Notes under the pieces: generated by a model | Databases searched by the model: none | Seen by the model: only the letters and a program-made list of their open reading frames with translations | What the model was told of the DNA's origin: nothing | Program-made: the position numbers and the translations under genes | In this document: positions 55,896 to 64,000 of the stretch, piece after piece | How positions within the stretch are numbered: position 1 is the first letter of the stretch | How the letters are laid out: the number at the start of each line of letters is the position of its first letter | Assembly: GCF_017873565.1 (NCBI RefSeq) | Contig: NZ_JAGGKH010000016.1 | Coordinates: forward strand, 1-64,000 | DNA length: 64,000 nucleotides | Direction of reading: 5' to 3' | Source of the DNA: Lederbergia galactosidilytica | Lineage (GTDB): Bacteria > Bacillota > Bacilli > Bacillales > Bacillaceae_C

Positions 55896-56936
55896 TCACA
55901 TTGTGCTAATATCAATGACAAATCGGTACTTCACATCTGAAGCCAATACTCGTTCATATGCTTCGTCAATTTGATCGGCCGAAATGATTTCAATTTTAGG
56001 TACGATATGATGTTCTGCACAGAAATCTAACATTTCCTGTGTCTCACGGATCCCTCCGATATTTGAACCTGCAAATGAACGGTTACCATTAATAAGAGAG
56101 AAAACATTTACTGCCAATGGTTCCGCAGGCGCACCAACATTTACTAGAGCACCATCAAGTCCTAATAATGAGAGGTAAGCATTAATATCGATTTTTGCAC
56201 TTACCGTGTTAATGATCAAGTCAAACGTATTAGCAAGTGTAGTAAATGTCTCCTGATCACTTGTCGCATAGTAATGGTCTGCCCCTAATTTCAGACCATC
56301 GTCCTTTTTCTTCAATGTTTGTGACAGAACAGTAACCTCAGCACCCATAGCATGTGCTATTTGGACAGCCATATGTCCAAGACCACCCATGCCAACAACA
56401 GCTACCTTTTTGCCTGAACTAGCTCCCCAATGGTTTAGTGGTGAATAGGTGGTAATGCCTGCACAAAGTAATGGAGCTGCCTCGTCAAGCTCAATGCTAT
56501 CAGGAATGCTTAATACGAATTTTTCCGTAACGACTATGTGAGTAGAGTAGCCACCTTGAGTAAGCTCACCATATTTGTCAACACCAGCATAAGTTTGTGT
56601 ATTTCCTTTTAGACAGAATTGCTCCTCATCTTTGAGACAGCTCTTACATTCGCCGCAGGAATCAACCATACATCCGACTCCTACACGATCACCAACCTTA
56701 TACTTTGTCACTTTAGCTCCGACATCTGTAACAATTCCCGCAATTTCATGTCCAGGTACAAGTGGATAGTTTACAGGACCCCAATCCCCATGTGCAGTAT
56801 GAATATCCGAATGGCAAATGCCCGCATATTTAATTTCAATCAGAACATCTTGTGAATCAAGGGTACGTCTTTGAATTTCAGCTGTTCGAAATGGTTTGTC
56901 TGGGCCGTCTACTGCACGTGCTTTAGCTTTGATCAT
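55896..56936 (-). CDS. adhA: NADP-dependent alcohol/aldehyde dehydrogenase AdhA
   Basis: A 346-aa medium-chain zinc dehydrogenase of the cinnamyl-alcohol/YahK type that reduces toxic aldehydes such as methylglyoxal or formaldehyde adducts. [15 protein letters not shown] and PGHEIAG bind catalytic zinc. [15 protein letters not shown] binds structural zinc. [11 protein letters not shown] is the Rossmann motif, and the C-terminal [18 protein letters not shown] closely matches B. subtilis AdhA. ATG 56936 has TGGAGG upstream. The promoter at 57050-57080 has the 19-bp spacer of MerR-type activators. Confidence 0.9.
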   Translation of the reverse strand: MIKAKARAVDGPDKPFRTAEIQRRTLDSQDVLIEIKYAGICHSDIHTAHGDWGPVNYPLVPGHEIAGIVTDVGAKVTKYKVGDRVGVGCMVDSCGECKSCLKDEEQFCLKGNTQTYAGVDKYGELTQGGYSTHIVVTEKFVLSIPDSIELDEAAPLLCAGITTYSPLNHWGASSGKKVAVVGMGGLGHMAVQIAHAMGAEVTVLSQTLKKKDDGLKLGADHYYATSDQETFTTLANTFDLIINTVSAKIDINAYLSLLGLDGALVNVGAPAEPLAVNVFSLINGNRSFAGSNIGGIRETQEMLDFCAEHHIVPKIEIISADQIDEAYERVLASDVKYRFVIDISTM

Positions 56937-57049
56937 AAATAAAACCTCCAATATAAATACTTTTCAAGAGAATTTTAGGTTAAAGTATCAACTAGGCTGA
57001 ATTTACCCCATTAGCTATTACCAAGCCAATCTTATCCTCTCGTAAATCA

Positions 57050-57080
57050 ATGTTAATCCTTAGAGTCAACTCGAGGTCAA
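57050..57080 (-). promoter_or_regulatory. MerR/AdhR-type promoter of adhA
   Basis: On the minus strand TTGACC (57080-57075), an overlong 19-bp spacer and TAACAT (57055-57050). The spacer carries the dyad GAGTTGACTC. This is the standard layout for MerR-family activators, which twist such promoters. No merR-like gene is in the window. Confidence 0.75.
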
Positions 57081-57240
57081 GCGTTTTTCTCCAACCATTA
57101 AAGTATCTAGATGGAATGGGTGCTTTTTTCTTCTAGAGAACTTTGATCATAATAAATACCGTGAAAACTTCTGTAAATATTCCTTATTTTTTAGAAAATG
57201 GCTCATCAAGGTTCGATAAGCCATTTCCATACATATCGTA

Positions 57241-57750
57241 TTATCTTGATAATGCGATTTTTATATGGGCTAGGTGATGTTCTTCGTGCCAAGCTAACTT
57301 TGCAACCTTTGTTGCCACTGTTATTTTTCCATCTATCTGGTGAATAAAAGCTCGATCTAATTGTTTTTCGGTTAAACTATGGCCTAAAGATACAATACGC
57401 TCATTTAGCCCCTCTAACATTTTAATAGAACTTTCTACAGGAAGCTCTGTATCCGGTTGAACCGCCCATTTATCTTGATCAAAGTTTGGCACCGTTGGAT
57501 TCTCATCCGTTAAAGCAAGTTTCAAACGTTGATACATATTCAACTGAGAATCTGCAATATGATGAACAAGCTGATGAACTGTCCAGCTACCTTCACGATA
57601 AGTTCTGCTTAATTCTTCATCATTTAATGAATCAACAGTTTCTCTTAATCGAAGTGTGTAAGTTTCAATTTCATTTAGCCATTCTTGAATATTTTCTAAA
57701 CTTACTTTTTCAGGAACTTGTAGTTTTCCAATTGGGTACTTTACATCCAT
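57241..57750 (-). CDS. yfiT: YfiT-type DinB-superfamily metal-dependent hydrolase
   Basis: A 169-aa four-helix-bundle protein of the DinB/YfiT superfamily (bacillithiol-S-transferase/metal-hydrolase group). Metal ligands are His in WTVHQLVHHIADSQLN and HEEHHLAHI. PIGKL at the N-terminus is conserved in YfiT. It may detoxify electrophiles or antibiotics through a thiol cofactor. AGGAAGGGG precedes the ATG. Monocistronic. Confidence 0.87.
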   Translation of the reverse strand: MDVKYPIGKLQVPEKVSLENIQEWLNEIETYTLRLRETVDSLNDEELSRTYREGSWTVHQLVHHIADSQLNMYQRLKLALTDENPTVPNFDQDKWAVQPDTELPVESSIKMLEGLNERIVSLGHSLTEKQLDRAFIHQIDGKITVATKVAKLAWHEEHHLAHIKIALSR

Positions 57751-57870
57751 TTTTAATCCCCTTCCTAAAGATATTGGTCGATCCTATTATAGATGATTCA
57801 TCGTATTAGTAGTTTTTTGACGCTCACAATAAAGAAGTTAAACATCCATTCATTCATTGTTTGCCTTTCT

Positions 57871-57990
57871 TGAACCTCTCGCCACTTACCGCCCTTTCGG
57901 GCTGGTTGAAGTGGGAGATTCCTAAGAACACCGGCGTAACCGCCAGTTACTTTATTAGGCGATCCCCACAGTTCCTGCGGTTCGTCGTAT
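57871..57990 (-). ncRNA. Putative omega RNA (reRNA) scaffold of TnpB
   Basis: The minus-strand sequence from the last tnpB codons to the element end is rich in short inverted segments (GGCGGTTACGCCGG; CCAGCCCGAAAGGGCGG; CACTT/AAGTG). In related elements this region is the guide RNA scaffold, with the guide read from the flank beyond GGTTCA (from 57870 down). Transcription here is not shown. Confidence 0.55.
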
Positions 57991-59147
57991 TGCTTCTTGA
58001 CAAAGATTCCTACTAGCGTTGAGATCCCGATCATGATGTACGTAACATTTTTTGCAAACCCAGTTACGTACGGCGAGATTCTTCACCTCTTTGTTTTGGT
58101 GCCCACAATTGGAACATAGCTGACTAGACGGGAAATTCCTTGCAACAATCACCAATTATTTTCCATACCACTTGGCTTTGTATTCAAGCAGGGAACGAAA
58201 TTGTGACTAGCTCACTTCACTAATGGCCTTTGCTAATCTTTCATTCTTCAACATATTTGTCACCTGCAAATCTTCTATACCGATGATATCATGGTTTAGG
58301 CCAACAGGATGTTGGTCATACAAGCGTTGCCACACGATGTGGCGCTCTTAGCTTGTGTTCCTTTATGTAGGTAGTCATGACGTGCATTGACCATTTTTTC
58401 ATAGATTCGTGATACCTTTTTTCGTTGCTTTTGGTAGTTTTTAGCCTCAGTTAGTTTGCATTTTCTTTTAACAGCTAGTTCCTTTCGGCGGGAAAGTTTC
58501 TTCTGTTCTTTCGCTAATTTCTTTTCCAAGGTCCTGAAAAATTTAGGATTGGGAAATCTTAGTCCGTTGGAAAGAACGGCAAAATCGTGTAGACCGACAT
58601 CCACCCCAACAGCGGAGTCTGTTTTGCGGAAAGGCTGCACTTCCGTTTCCGCCAGAATGGAAACATAATATTTCCCACTTGGAGTTTTCCTAATTGTAGC
58701 GCTTACAATTTGGCCGTGTATTGTACGACTTCTAGCAAACTTGACGAGTCCTAATTTAGGTAATTTTAACTCATTTCCTATAACAGTAATATTATCGTTG
58801 GTCTGTTTCGTGATGTATGATTGAATTTGATTCATTTTCGTTTTGAATCGTGGGGCTTTATTTTGCTTTTGGAAGAAACGTGAGTAAGCATCTGCGAGGT
58901 TTTTCAAAGATGATTGAAGAGCGATACTATCGACTTCTTTTAGCCAGGTAAGCCCTCTTTTTAATTGGGTTAATTGAGTTGAACAAGAACCGTATGTTAA
59001 TCCTTTTCCTGTTTCCCTGTAGGCTGTATTCCATTGATCCAAGAAATAATTGAAGACAAAACGGCTGCATCCGATCGTTTTCGCAATCATAATTTTCTGT
59101 CCTTTATTTGGATAAAGACGGAATTTATACGCTTTATGAACAAGCAT
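57955..59147 (-). pseudogene. tnpB: TnpB RNA-guided nuclease, inactivated
   Basis: The intact family domains are visible in pieces. The N-terminal AYKFRLYPNKGQKIMIAKTIGCSRFVFN helix-turn-helix is followed by RuvC-I (VGVDVGLHDFAVLS, catalytic Asp), then RuvC-II (IIGIEDLQVTNM, Glu), then the zinc finger (CSNCG..CKKC) and RuvC-III (HDRDLNAS). Lesions are an insertion of about 55 bp with a frameshift at 58297-58352, an in-frame TAG (58207-58209) where relatives have Trp, and TAA at 58156-58158. The start ATG 59147 follows GAGGTG. It is no longer able to make full-length protein. Confidence 0.88.
58297..58352 (-). repeat. Tandem-hairpin insertion inside tnpB
   Basis: Between codons for HDYLHK and NHDIIGIED, where family members have only about 8 residues, lie two tight hairpins, GCCACA, 3 nt, TGTGGC and CCAACA, 3 nt, TGTTGG. 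The second hairpin with its flanks (58299-58318) is identical over 20 bases to 41588-41607. Confidence 0.65.
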
Positions 59148-59248
59148 GACATTCACCTCACTCAATTAGGAATATACGCTCGTTCTTTTAGCTACCGCCA
59201 ACCGCCATTCATCCCCCACCTACTCATTGAGCTGTGCTCTTCACATTC

Positions 59249-59773
59249 CTAGAGGTGGGGGTTTTCTGTCGGGAGATGATAAAGATAAAAAATATAATCC
59301 GTCGGTACGCTAGGATAACCTTGTTGCCGAAGCATTGCGGTAAGATTCCCACGGTGGTAGGTACCGTGATTGACAACATGCTGGATAATTTCTGATAGTT
59401 GGGTTTCAAGTCGTCCGTATGCCGGATGTTCCGGAGCTATAGGCTTGTTCATATCTTCTTGACTATTGAAAAAAGCTTTATACTGCTCAGCAAGTTCTGT
59501 ATACAAGGCTCCCATTTCTTCGGGTCCCTTCCCCTTTATTTTTTCTTGCGCCTGTATAATGGAAGCTTGAATCTCGTCCATATTCTTCTCTCGGATTACA
59601 CCAAGGTATATGGTATCGGTCGTATACATGTGAACAATTGTCTCTGCCATTGAGGGAAAAACACTTTGGATTTCCTGAGTATAAACACTATAAGGCAACT
59701 CTTTTAACCTTTCGAAAAATCGATTGTTAGCCCAAATGTGGTAGTCATACAACTGTATGGCATGGTGGTTCAT
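59249..59773 (-). CDS. DinB-family protein, C-terminus in IS left end
   Basis: A 174-aa DinB four-helix-bundle protein (YjoA/YizA-like). Metal-binding His are in LYDYHIWANNRFF (His12 region), ETIVHMY and VNHGTYHRGNLTAMLRQQGY. It probably acts as a thiol-dependent detoxification or metal enzyme. AGGAGGCG precedes the ATG. The last seven residues (PTENPHL) are encoded by the hairpin of the tnpB element, so the natural C-terminus has been replaced. All motifs precede that point, so function may persist. Confidence 0.85.
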   Translation of the reverse strand: MNHHAIQLYDYHIWANNRFFERLKELPYSVYTQEIQSVFPSMAETIVHMYTTDTIYLGVIREKNMDEIQASIIQAQEKIKGKGPEEMGALYTELAEQYKAFFNSQEDMNKPIAPEHPAYGRLETQLSEIIQHVVNHGTYHRGNLTAMLRQQGYPSVPTDYIFYLYHLPTENPHL

Positions 59774-59857
59774 ATAGAACGCCTCCTATTTTTCATCTTT
59801 TTGTGGCTTTATCCTTTCACATACACTCGTTCAGGGGTTCACACAAATACTACGTAA

Positions 59858-60778
59858 TTACTGATTTACTCGTTTTGATAAGGATTTTTTTGAAAATTTT
59901 TCTTCTTTATAGTCATGTTCGATTGTTTTAATAATTTTATATGATTCTTCTGCTATCATGTTGTTAAAATTTCTATTCCCATTATAAGTAATTAAAGCCT
60001 TCCATAATGCCCATCCTCTTGCACGATTCCATGTCCCATCGTCTATATTCAATATGTTCTTAAAGACTTTTCTACTTGTTTCATCAAAAAACGTCCAAGC
60101 CATAGCTAGATCACAGGAAGGATCGCCAATACCTAAAATGCCAAAATCGATAATAGCATAAAGCTTCCTAGCTTTTACTAGAATATTACCTGGTGCAATA
60201 TCACCATGAACCCAAACTGGCTTTTCTGCCCACTTTGAATTTAATCCAAGCTCCCAAATTTCATTGATTAATGAAACGTTCAGGATGTCTTTATTCTGTT
60301 CAATTGCCTGTCTAGTCTCTTGATCATATACGGCAATATCGCCACCCCTATAAAAATTATGTTTCCCCGCTAAAGGACCACCATTTGTATCAATCGATTG
60401 CAATTCAATTAAAAATAATCCTAAGTCTTTTGCAAATTGGCTGAGATCATTGATATTCTTTAAATTCAATGTCTCTCCCTCTAACCACTTGTTGACGGAC
60501 CATGGAAACGGATATTCCTTACTAGGATTCCCTCTTGCTAAAGGGATTGGTATTGGTAAAGAAAGTTCCTTTGATAATCTTAATAACCACTTTTGTTCCT
60601 TCTCCACCTGCGGAGCATATGCTTCAGCACTTGGTAACCTTACACTCATATTTTCGCCCAAGTGAAATGTCCTATTGTCATTTCCACCATTTTTAACTGG
60701 TCTAATGTCTAATTTTGACCATTCAGGAAATTGCTCATTTATCAATCTCTTAACTAAACTTGCATCAATATTAATCAA
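59858..60778 (-). CDS. Aminoglycoside phosphotransferase-fold kinase
   Basis: A 306-aa APH/choline-kinase-fold enzyme. The catalytic loop WVHGDIAPGNILV (HGDxxxxN) and metal-binding IIDFGILGIGDPSCDLAMAW (DxG) are intact. The N-lobe VKNGGNDNRTFHLGENMSVRLPS holds the nucleotide-binding strands. It resembles chromosomal APH(3'')-like proteins that give streptomycin resistance or phosphorylate other small molecules. TTG 60778 follows AGGGGTG. Monocistronic. The substrate is not determined. Confidence 0.85.
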   Translation of the reverse strand: MINIDASLVKRLINEQFPEWSKLDIRPVKNGGNDNRTFHLGENMSVRLPSAEAYAPQVEKEQKWLLRLSKELSLPIPIPLARGNPSKEYPFPWSVNKWLEGETLNLKNINDLSQFAKDLGLFLIELQSIDTNGGPLAGKHNFYRGGDIAVYDQETRQAIEQNKDILNVSLINEIWELGLNSKWAEKPVWVHGDIAPGNILVKARKLYAIIDFGILGIGDPSCDLAMAWTFFDETSRKVFKNILNIDDGTWNRARGWALWKALITYNGNRNFNNMIAEESYKIIKTIEHDYKEEKFSKKSLSKRVNQ

Positions 60779-60974
60779 CCGTTACACCCCTGCCAGCTTA
60801 CTTTAATGGATCCGACTTTTTTGATTGACTGTTTATCTCTTATAAATAGATTCGATTTTATCATTGCTCTCTCCTCCATCTAAACGGAGATTTTTGAATT
60901 TTTCCTAAAACTGTTACACTTGCGGCATAATCACTTGAAGTTGGTTATTTCCTTTAATTCTTTTTTTAGAGAGG

Positions 60975-61508
60975 CTATTTATTTTTAATTCGCTGTTGAA
61001 ATGATAGAGTCGCCATAAATACAGTTACTCCCCACAAGAACAATCCTCCATACGTTATTCCATATACCCAAATGGCTAACCCTTCGTTGTATCCTTTGGG
61101 TAGCACTCCAAAAAATTGTAGTATGGTTAGGAAACTAATTAGAACAGTCAATATTCCAATTGACCATCCTGATATGATTAATAACCATTTTGGTAGCTTT
61201 TCTCCCCAAGAAGTTACAAAAGCCAAAGCAAATAAAGACGCCAGTATCGCCATAACAGCTGTTATATCTATTCCGATGGTATGTAATGTATATAAAAAAG
61301 CTGGTCCTTCCTTTAAAGCATTACCAAATCCCGCGACATCTTGTACGGCTTGTTTTGTTGTAATTCCTATCGTTAATCCCCATGCCCAAAGCGATTTTAA
61401 AAGCGCATACGGCAACAATGCAAGTGCTGCAGTATAGCCCCACTTTTTATTCAAAAAGGTTTTATTAGCTATTTCTGAACTCATATCTTGCTTTTGTTTT
61501 AAGCCCAA
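60975..61508 (-). CDS. Hypothetical four-helix membrane protein
   Basis: About 177 aa with four membrane helices (WGYTAALALLPYALLKSLWAWG; ITAVMAILASLFALAFV; LLIISGWSIGILTVLISFLTIL; WVYGITYGGLFLWGVTVF). No family recognised. TTG 61508 lies 8 nt after AAGGGAG. A longer frame to 61541 overlaps the ribosome site. It is monocistronic and adjacent to repeat R5. Confidence 0.6.
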   Translation of the reverse strand: MGLKQKQDMSSEIANKTFLNKKWGYTAALALLPYALLKSLWAWGLTIGITTKQAVQDVAGFGNALKEGPAFLYTLHTIGIDITAVMAILASLFALAFVTSWGEKLPKWLLIISGWSIGILTVLISFLTILQFFGVLPKGYNEGLAIWVYGITYGGLFLWGVTVFMATLSFQQRIKNK

Positions 61509-61636
61509 AAGACATTCTCCCTTCTCAGTTAAGAAGTGCAATAGTCATTTTTAAATACATTAAAGAACTTAAATAAATTCTGCTCTGTTATTCTTATTCA
61601 AAATTAGTGCCATTTTATTCTTTATATCTTTTAAGT

Positions 61637-61901
61637 AAATCAATTTCATAATAAAGATTTTAGCATTCAAATCCGAACAACGTTGATTTACGCTTCAGGT
61701 GGACGCTTTCCGGGAGGCGTGCAGTGAGCTTCCTCGTCGCTATGCTCCTGTGGGATCTCACCTGTCACGCTAATCCCCCTGGAGTCGCCACCTTCCGCTC
61801 CAATCAACTAAGTTAAAGAAATACATTTACTAACAATTTAATCTTTTTTTAACAATAACGTTCGTGTATTGATCGTTAATATGCAATTATGAAATTGACT
61901 C
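61637..61901 (+). repeat. MITE-like repeat, family R, copy 5
   Basis: 265 bp, starting AAATCAATTTCATAAT (first base changed) and ending ATTATGAAATTGACTC. AAGT(A) lies directly on each side (61633-61637, 61902-61906). Internal structure resembles copy 1. Confidence 0.8.
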
Positions 61902-62258
61902 AAGTAATTTGCATAATTGGCATGCACTAGTTAGACTTTATATTTTTGAATAAGCTATAATTTCAAGCTTATCCATATAAATTCCTTCTCGATTCATCCA
62001 TAAAGCATTTATCTACGGTATCAGAAAATCTGCTCTTTTTGAATAGATTTTAGGGTAACGTTACGATTATGGACCAATCCTTATTAGATAAGGGATTGGG
62101 ATAAGAGTGAACAAAAAGAAAAGAGACGAAAACCTAGTGGATTCGTCCCGAAATTTTTATTGATATTTGATTATTTATGCAAAACTAGGTGGATTAAAAA
62201 TATAACTTTTATAGTGTAAAAGGAAAACTTCAAAACATAATTTGTCTTTAAAGACAAA
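61902..62258. other. Intergenic region
   Basis: No gene or known motif. At its end a perfect palindrome AATTTGTCTTTAAAGACAAATT (62239-62260) overlaps the stop of the following minus-strand gene and may terminate it weakly. Confidence 0.5.
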
Positions 62259-62951
62259 TTAACTAACTTGAATTACAAAAGGGAATATTTGAACATTCTC
62301 TCCAAACTTGAACTCACTCCATACCTTATATATTCCCGGCTTAGTAAATTGAGTATGAAATATCGTTTTGTCATCTGCTACTGGATGAACATGGATAAAT
62401 TGTTTTAGATCTTTATCAACGATAATCACATGACCTAATGCACCTAGATAAGGTTCAAGTTTACCTCCAGTAATATTATAAGTGAAGGTAGTCGGTTTAT
62501 GAATCACTAGAGAGTCAATTTGGAGCTCAACAGTTATATTATCAACTGTCTTTTGAAAATGTGTATCTGGCTGGATAGCGACTTGTTTATCGTGGTGTGC
62601 ATGTCCAACATGCAAATCTATTGGGCTAATTTGATAATCCAAATTCTTGGGATTAACATCCACAAATACTTTATATAAGTCCTCTTTTAGACTTATTTCT
62701 TGTTGAAAAATACCATTTCCTTTATCTACTGGATGTAAATGATAGTATTGCTGTAAGTCAGAGCTTACTATAATTAAGTGAAAGATTTTTTCATGATTAA
62801 GTTCAAATTCAGGGGTATTACCACTCTGATCCTTTAAGTCAATTGTAAGTAGATTTCCCTCATAGCTAATAAGAATATTTACTTCATTCTTCATGTTGTG
62901 GTGATCGATATGGTGGTTATGATGGGATGATTTATAGTCTTTATGTTCCAT
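62259..62951 (-). CDS. His-rich two-domain protein of a copper locus
   Basis: 230 aa. A His-rich N-terminus (HHNHHIDHHNMKN, residues 10-22) precedes two similar beta-sandwich halves, each with a HLHP/HVHP-type motif (LQQYYHLHPVDKGNGIFQ, then LKQFIHVHPVADDKTIF). The repeat suggests a duplicated domain, possibly binding copper or silver. AAAGGAG precedes the ATG. I know of no named function. It sits just downstream of a CopZ-like chaperone, a glutaredoxin relic and a copper ATPase. Confidence 0.7.
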   Translation of the reverse strand: MEHKDYKSSHHNHHIDHHNMKNEVNILISYEGNLLTIDLKDQSGNTPEFELNHEKIFHLIIVSSDLQQYYHLHPVDKGNGIFQQEISLKEDLYKVFVDVNPKNLDYQISPIDLHVGHAHHDKQVAIQPDTHFQKTVDNITVELQIDSLVIHKPTTFTYNITGGKLEPYLGALGHVIIVDKDLKQFIHVHPVADDKTIFHTQFTKPGIYKVWSEFKFGENVQIFPFVIQVS

Positions 62952-63089
62952 TTTACATTCTCCTTTATTTTAGTGATTTAAATTATTGTTTCCTCTTTTT
63001 AGCTCGATACCCACTACCCTGGCTGTTTTACAGTATCCAGCGAAATAAATAACAGCACTTTTAGCAATTTTTTTATAAATTTGTTGCAT

Positions 63090-63120
63090 AAAGATCGTGC
63101 TAAAAATCAACACGATCTTT
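63090..63120. terminator. Hairpin after the CopZ-like gene
   Basis: AAAGATCGTG (63090-63099) pairs with CACGATCTTT (63111-63120). It lies between the CopZ-like stop and the His-rich gene. Confidence 0.65.
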
Positions 63121-63126
63121 TTCTAA

Positions 63127-63375
63127 TTAATGGCAGCATGAGCAACTAGAACTTTCTTCTGTTGGTTTCTCCAGCACCTCATACCCATTATCTTTAATAG
63201 CAGTCTTAATTTCTCTCAATTCAATTATATTTTCAATAAATATTACATCGACTTTTCCTTCAGAAAGTCGAACTTTGACTGATTCAACTCCATTTAGTTT
63301 CCCTATATTTTCCTCGATTTTATTAACGCAAGATCTACAAGACATTCCTTGGACATTCAGTGTAACTTGTTGCAT
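63127..63375 (-). CDS. Heavy-metal-associated domain protein (CopZ-like)
   Basis: An 82-aa metallochaperone with GMSCRSCVNKIEE (CxxC near residues 13-16) and a cysteine-rich tail (SSSCSCCH) absent from CopZ at 18433, which may add a second Cu(I) site. AAGGAGGAA precedes the ATG. It probably delivers copper to the P-type ATPase at the window's right edge. A CsoR-like palindrome TACCCATGTAGGGTA lies 37 nt upstream. Confidence 0.88.
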   Translation of the reverse strand: MQQVTLNVQGMSCRSCVNKIEENIGKLNGVESVKVRLSEGKVDVIFIENIIELREIKTAIKDNGYEVLEKPTEESSSCSCCH

Positions 63376-63411
63376 ATAACATTCCTCCTTGAAATTTCCA
63401 ATTAATAACCT

Positions 63412-63426
63412 TACCCATGTAGGGTA
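63412..63426 (-). promoter_or_regulatory. CsoR-like operator of the second copper locus
   Basis: TACCC, ATGTA, GGGTA is a perfect palindrome with the GC-rich arms of CsoR sites, lying upstream of the CopZ-like gene. CsoR from 21094 or an unseen homologue could bind. Confidence 0.7.
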
Positions 63427-63609
63427 TTATGAACAAGTTTTAAAAAACACTATCTTACGTATAGTATTTTAAAGTGTAACTTCAACCACCTCCTTAAGGG
63501 TGGACATTCTCCCTTTGCGGCTAGGTATTTTTCAATTAATATATAAGATTCTTTTCTAACATGCTTATTATTTCATTCTTATTGTTTTCAAAACCAATAA
63601 AATATTTGA

Positions 63610-63826
63610 CTAACTTACGTTACCAAATAATCCTTTCTTATAAAAAGCAAACATCGGAACGATTCGAGTACCAGATATCTTCTTCAAATCTTCCTCTAAG
63701 CTAAGATTTTTGCTGACATCTTTATCAACATAATGAATTTTTGTTGGAAGTTAGATACTTTTTTGCGTCCTGACAATCAGAACATGTTGGTCTTGTGTAT
63801 AACTCAAGTTCCAGCTTTCCTTCCAT
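63610..63826 (-). pseudogene. Glutaredoxin/thioredoxin-like protein, frameshifted
   Basis: From ATG 63826 (AAGGAGAG upstream) the frame reads ELYTRPTCSDCQDAKKYL, a CxxC redox motif, then shifts at an A-run near 63745 where one extra base is present. The other frame continues IHYVDKDVSKNLSLEEDL and GTRIVPMFAFYKKGLFG to a TAG at 63610. Removing one A restores a 71-residue glutaredoxin-like protein. It lies 16 nt after the ATPase, so it belonged to the metal operon. Confidence 0.8.
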
Positions 63827-63841
63827 GAAAATCTCTCCTTT

Positions 63842-64000
63842 TTACTTAATAGCAGATGGTTTAAATCGTTTTAAACGTAAAGCATTTACTAATACTGAAA
63901 CAGAACTGAGACTCATTGCAGCTCCAGCAAGCATTGGATTTAATAATGGGCCGCCAAGGAGATAGAAAATTCCCATTGCAAACGGAATACCTAGTACATT
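63842..64000 (-). CDS. Copper/silver P1B-type ATPase, C-terminus (partial)
   Basis: Only the last 52 codons are in the window. They read [38 protein letters not shown], the final membrane helices of CopA/CopB/SilP-type ATPases ([16 protein letters not shown] in CopA at 18697 aligns). The gene runs off the right edge on the minus strand and is probably the first gene of this second copper locus. Full domains cannot be judged. Confidence 0.9.
   Translation of the reverse strand, partial: NVLGIPFAMGIFYLLGGPLLNPMLAGAAMSLSSVSVLVNALRLKRFKPSAIK

Larger units (their letters stand above)
57871..59262 (-). mobile_element. IS200/IS605-type element with decayed tnpB (IS1341-like)
   Basis: A tnpB-only insertion with no tnpA. 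The left end (near 59262) has the hairpin CCCCCACCT..AGAGGTGGGGG. The right end has the GC-rich guide-RNA scaffold region and GGTTCA at 57876-57871, where these elements usually stop. The left end has fused to the end of the DinB gene, whose last codons lie within it. Boundaries are approximate. Confidence 0.75.

Overview
The window is chromosomal DNA of a low-GC Gram-positive bacterium of the Bacillaceae. The evidence is AT-rich sequence, AGGAGG-type ribosome binding sites with many GTG/TTG starts, and a set of Bacillus-type genes: a yoaS-yozG-yoaT-like block, csoR-copA-copZ, paiA, azlCD, namA, adhA and yfiT. A ydaO-type c-di-AMP riboswitch and a guanidine-I riboswitch fit the same group. The species cannot be fixed from the sequence. 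Most genes lie on the minus strand, and there are no rRNA or tRNA genes or CRISPR arrays.

Layout. 0-1 kb: the 5' end of a group II intron sitting just behind a terminator, next to a broken FtsX-type permease. 1-6 kb: DUF3889, a yoaT/yozG/yoaS-like block, DUF2200, a class A beta-lactamase and a PadR-DUF4188 operon with its own palindromic operator. 6-16 kb: maltose acetyltransferase, a dicarboxylate/amino-acid symporter behind a c-di-AMP riboswitch, GNAT enzymes, a small cluster of two paralogous histidine phosphatases with a frameshifted nucleotidyltransferase and a nonsense-mutated P-loop kinase, and a formate/nitrite channel with an Fnr-type box. 16-22 kb: metallo-hydrolase, DUF4256 and the csoR-copA-copZ copper operon. 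22-26 kb: a MutS2-like ATPase without an Smr domain behind a long, unusual leader, then DUF454. 26-33 kb: zinc alcohol dehydrogenase, LysE exporter, guanidinium exporter pair under a guanidine-I riboswitch, PaiA/MarR, and AzlCD with an XRE-cupin regulator. 33-38 kb: a two-component system built around a BcrAB-like ABC transporter. 38-47 kb: CPBP protease, MarR/methyltransferase, flavin reductase, AraC, MarR/NamA, a broken alpha/beta hydrolase and a Fur-box reductase. 47-55 kb: two ABC export systems, one with a GntR and one with a PadR regulator. 55-60 kb: PQQ-type dehydrogenase, AdhA with a MerR-type promoter, YfiT, a decayed IS200/IS605-type tnpB element, DinB. 60-64 kb: phosphotransferase-fold protein, membrane protein and a second copper/silver locus running off the right edge.

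The region is dominated by stress and efflux functions (metals, antibiotics, guanidine, aldehydes, branched-chain amino acids), each with a local repressor or riboswitch and often a readable operator. It is also littered with small non-autonomous repeats. One family (five copies, about 230-305 bp) has terminal inverted repeats and, in four copies, flanking 4-5 bp direct repeats. A second family (three copies) starts and ends with GAGGCTGGGAC. A hairpin shared by the tnpB pseudogene and a distant intergenic region suggests a third. Several genes carry single recent-looking lesions, consistent with ongoing decay of accessory functions.

The most unusual signal is the leader of the MutS2-like gene (24341-24756). 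A 30-bp site next to the gene is divided exactly into two arms (15+1+14 bp), and each arm's reverse complement occurs separately upstream, with a strong isolated terminator in between.
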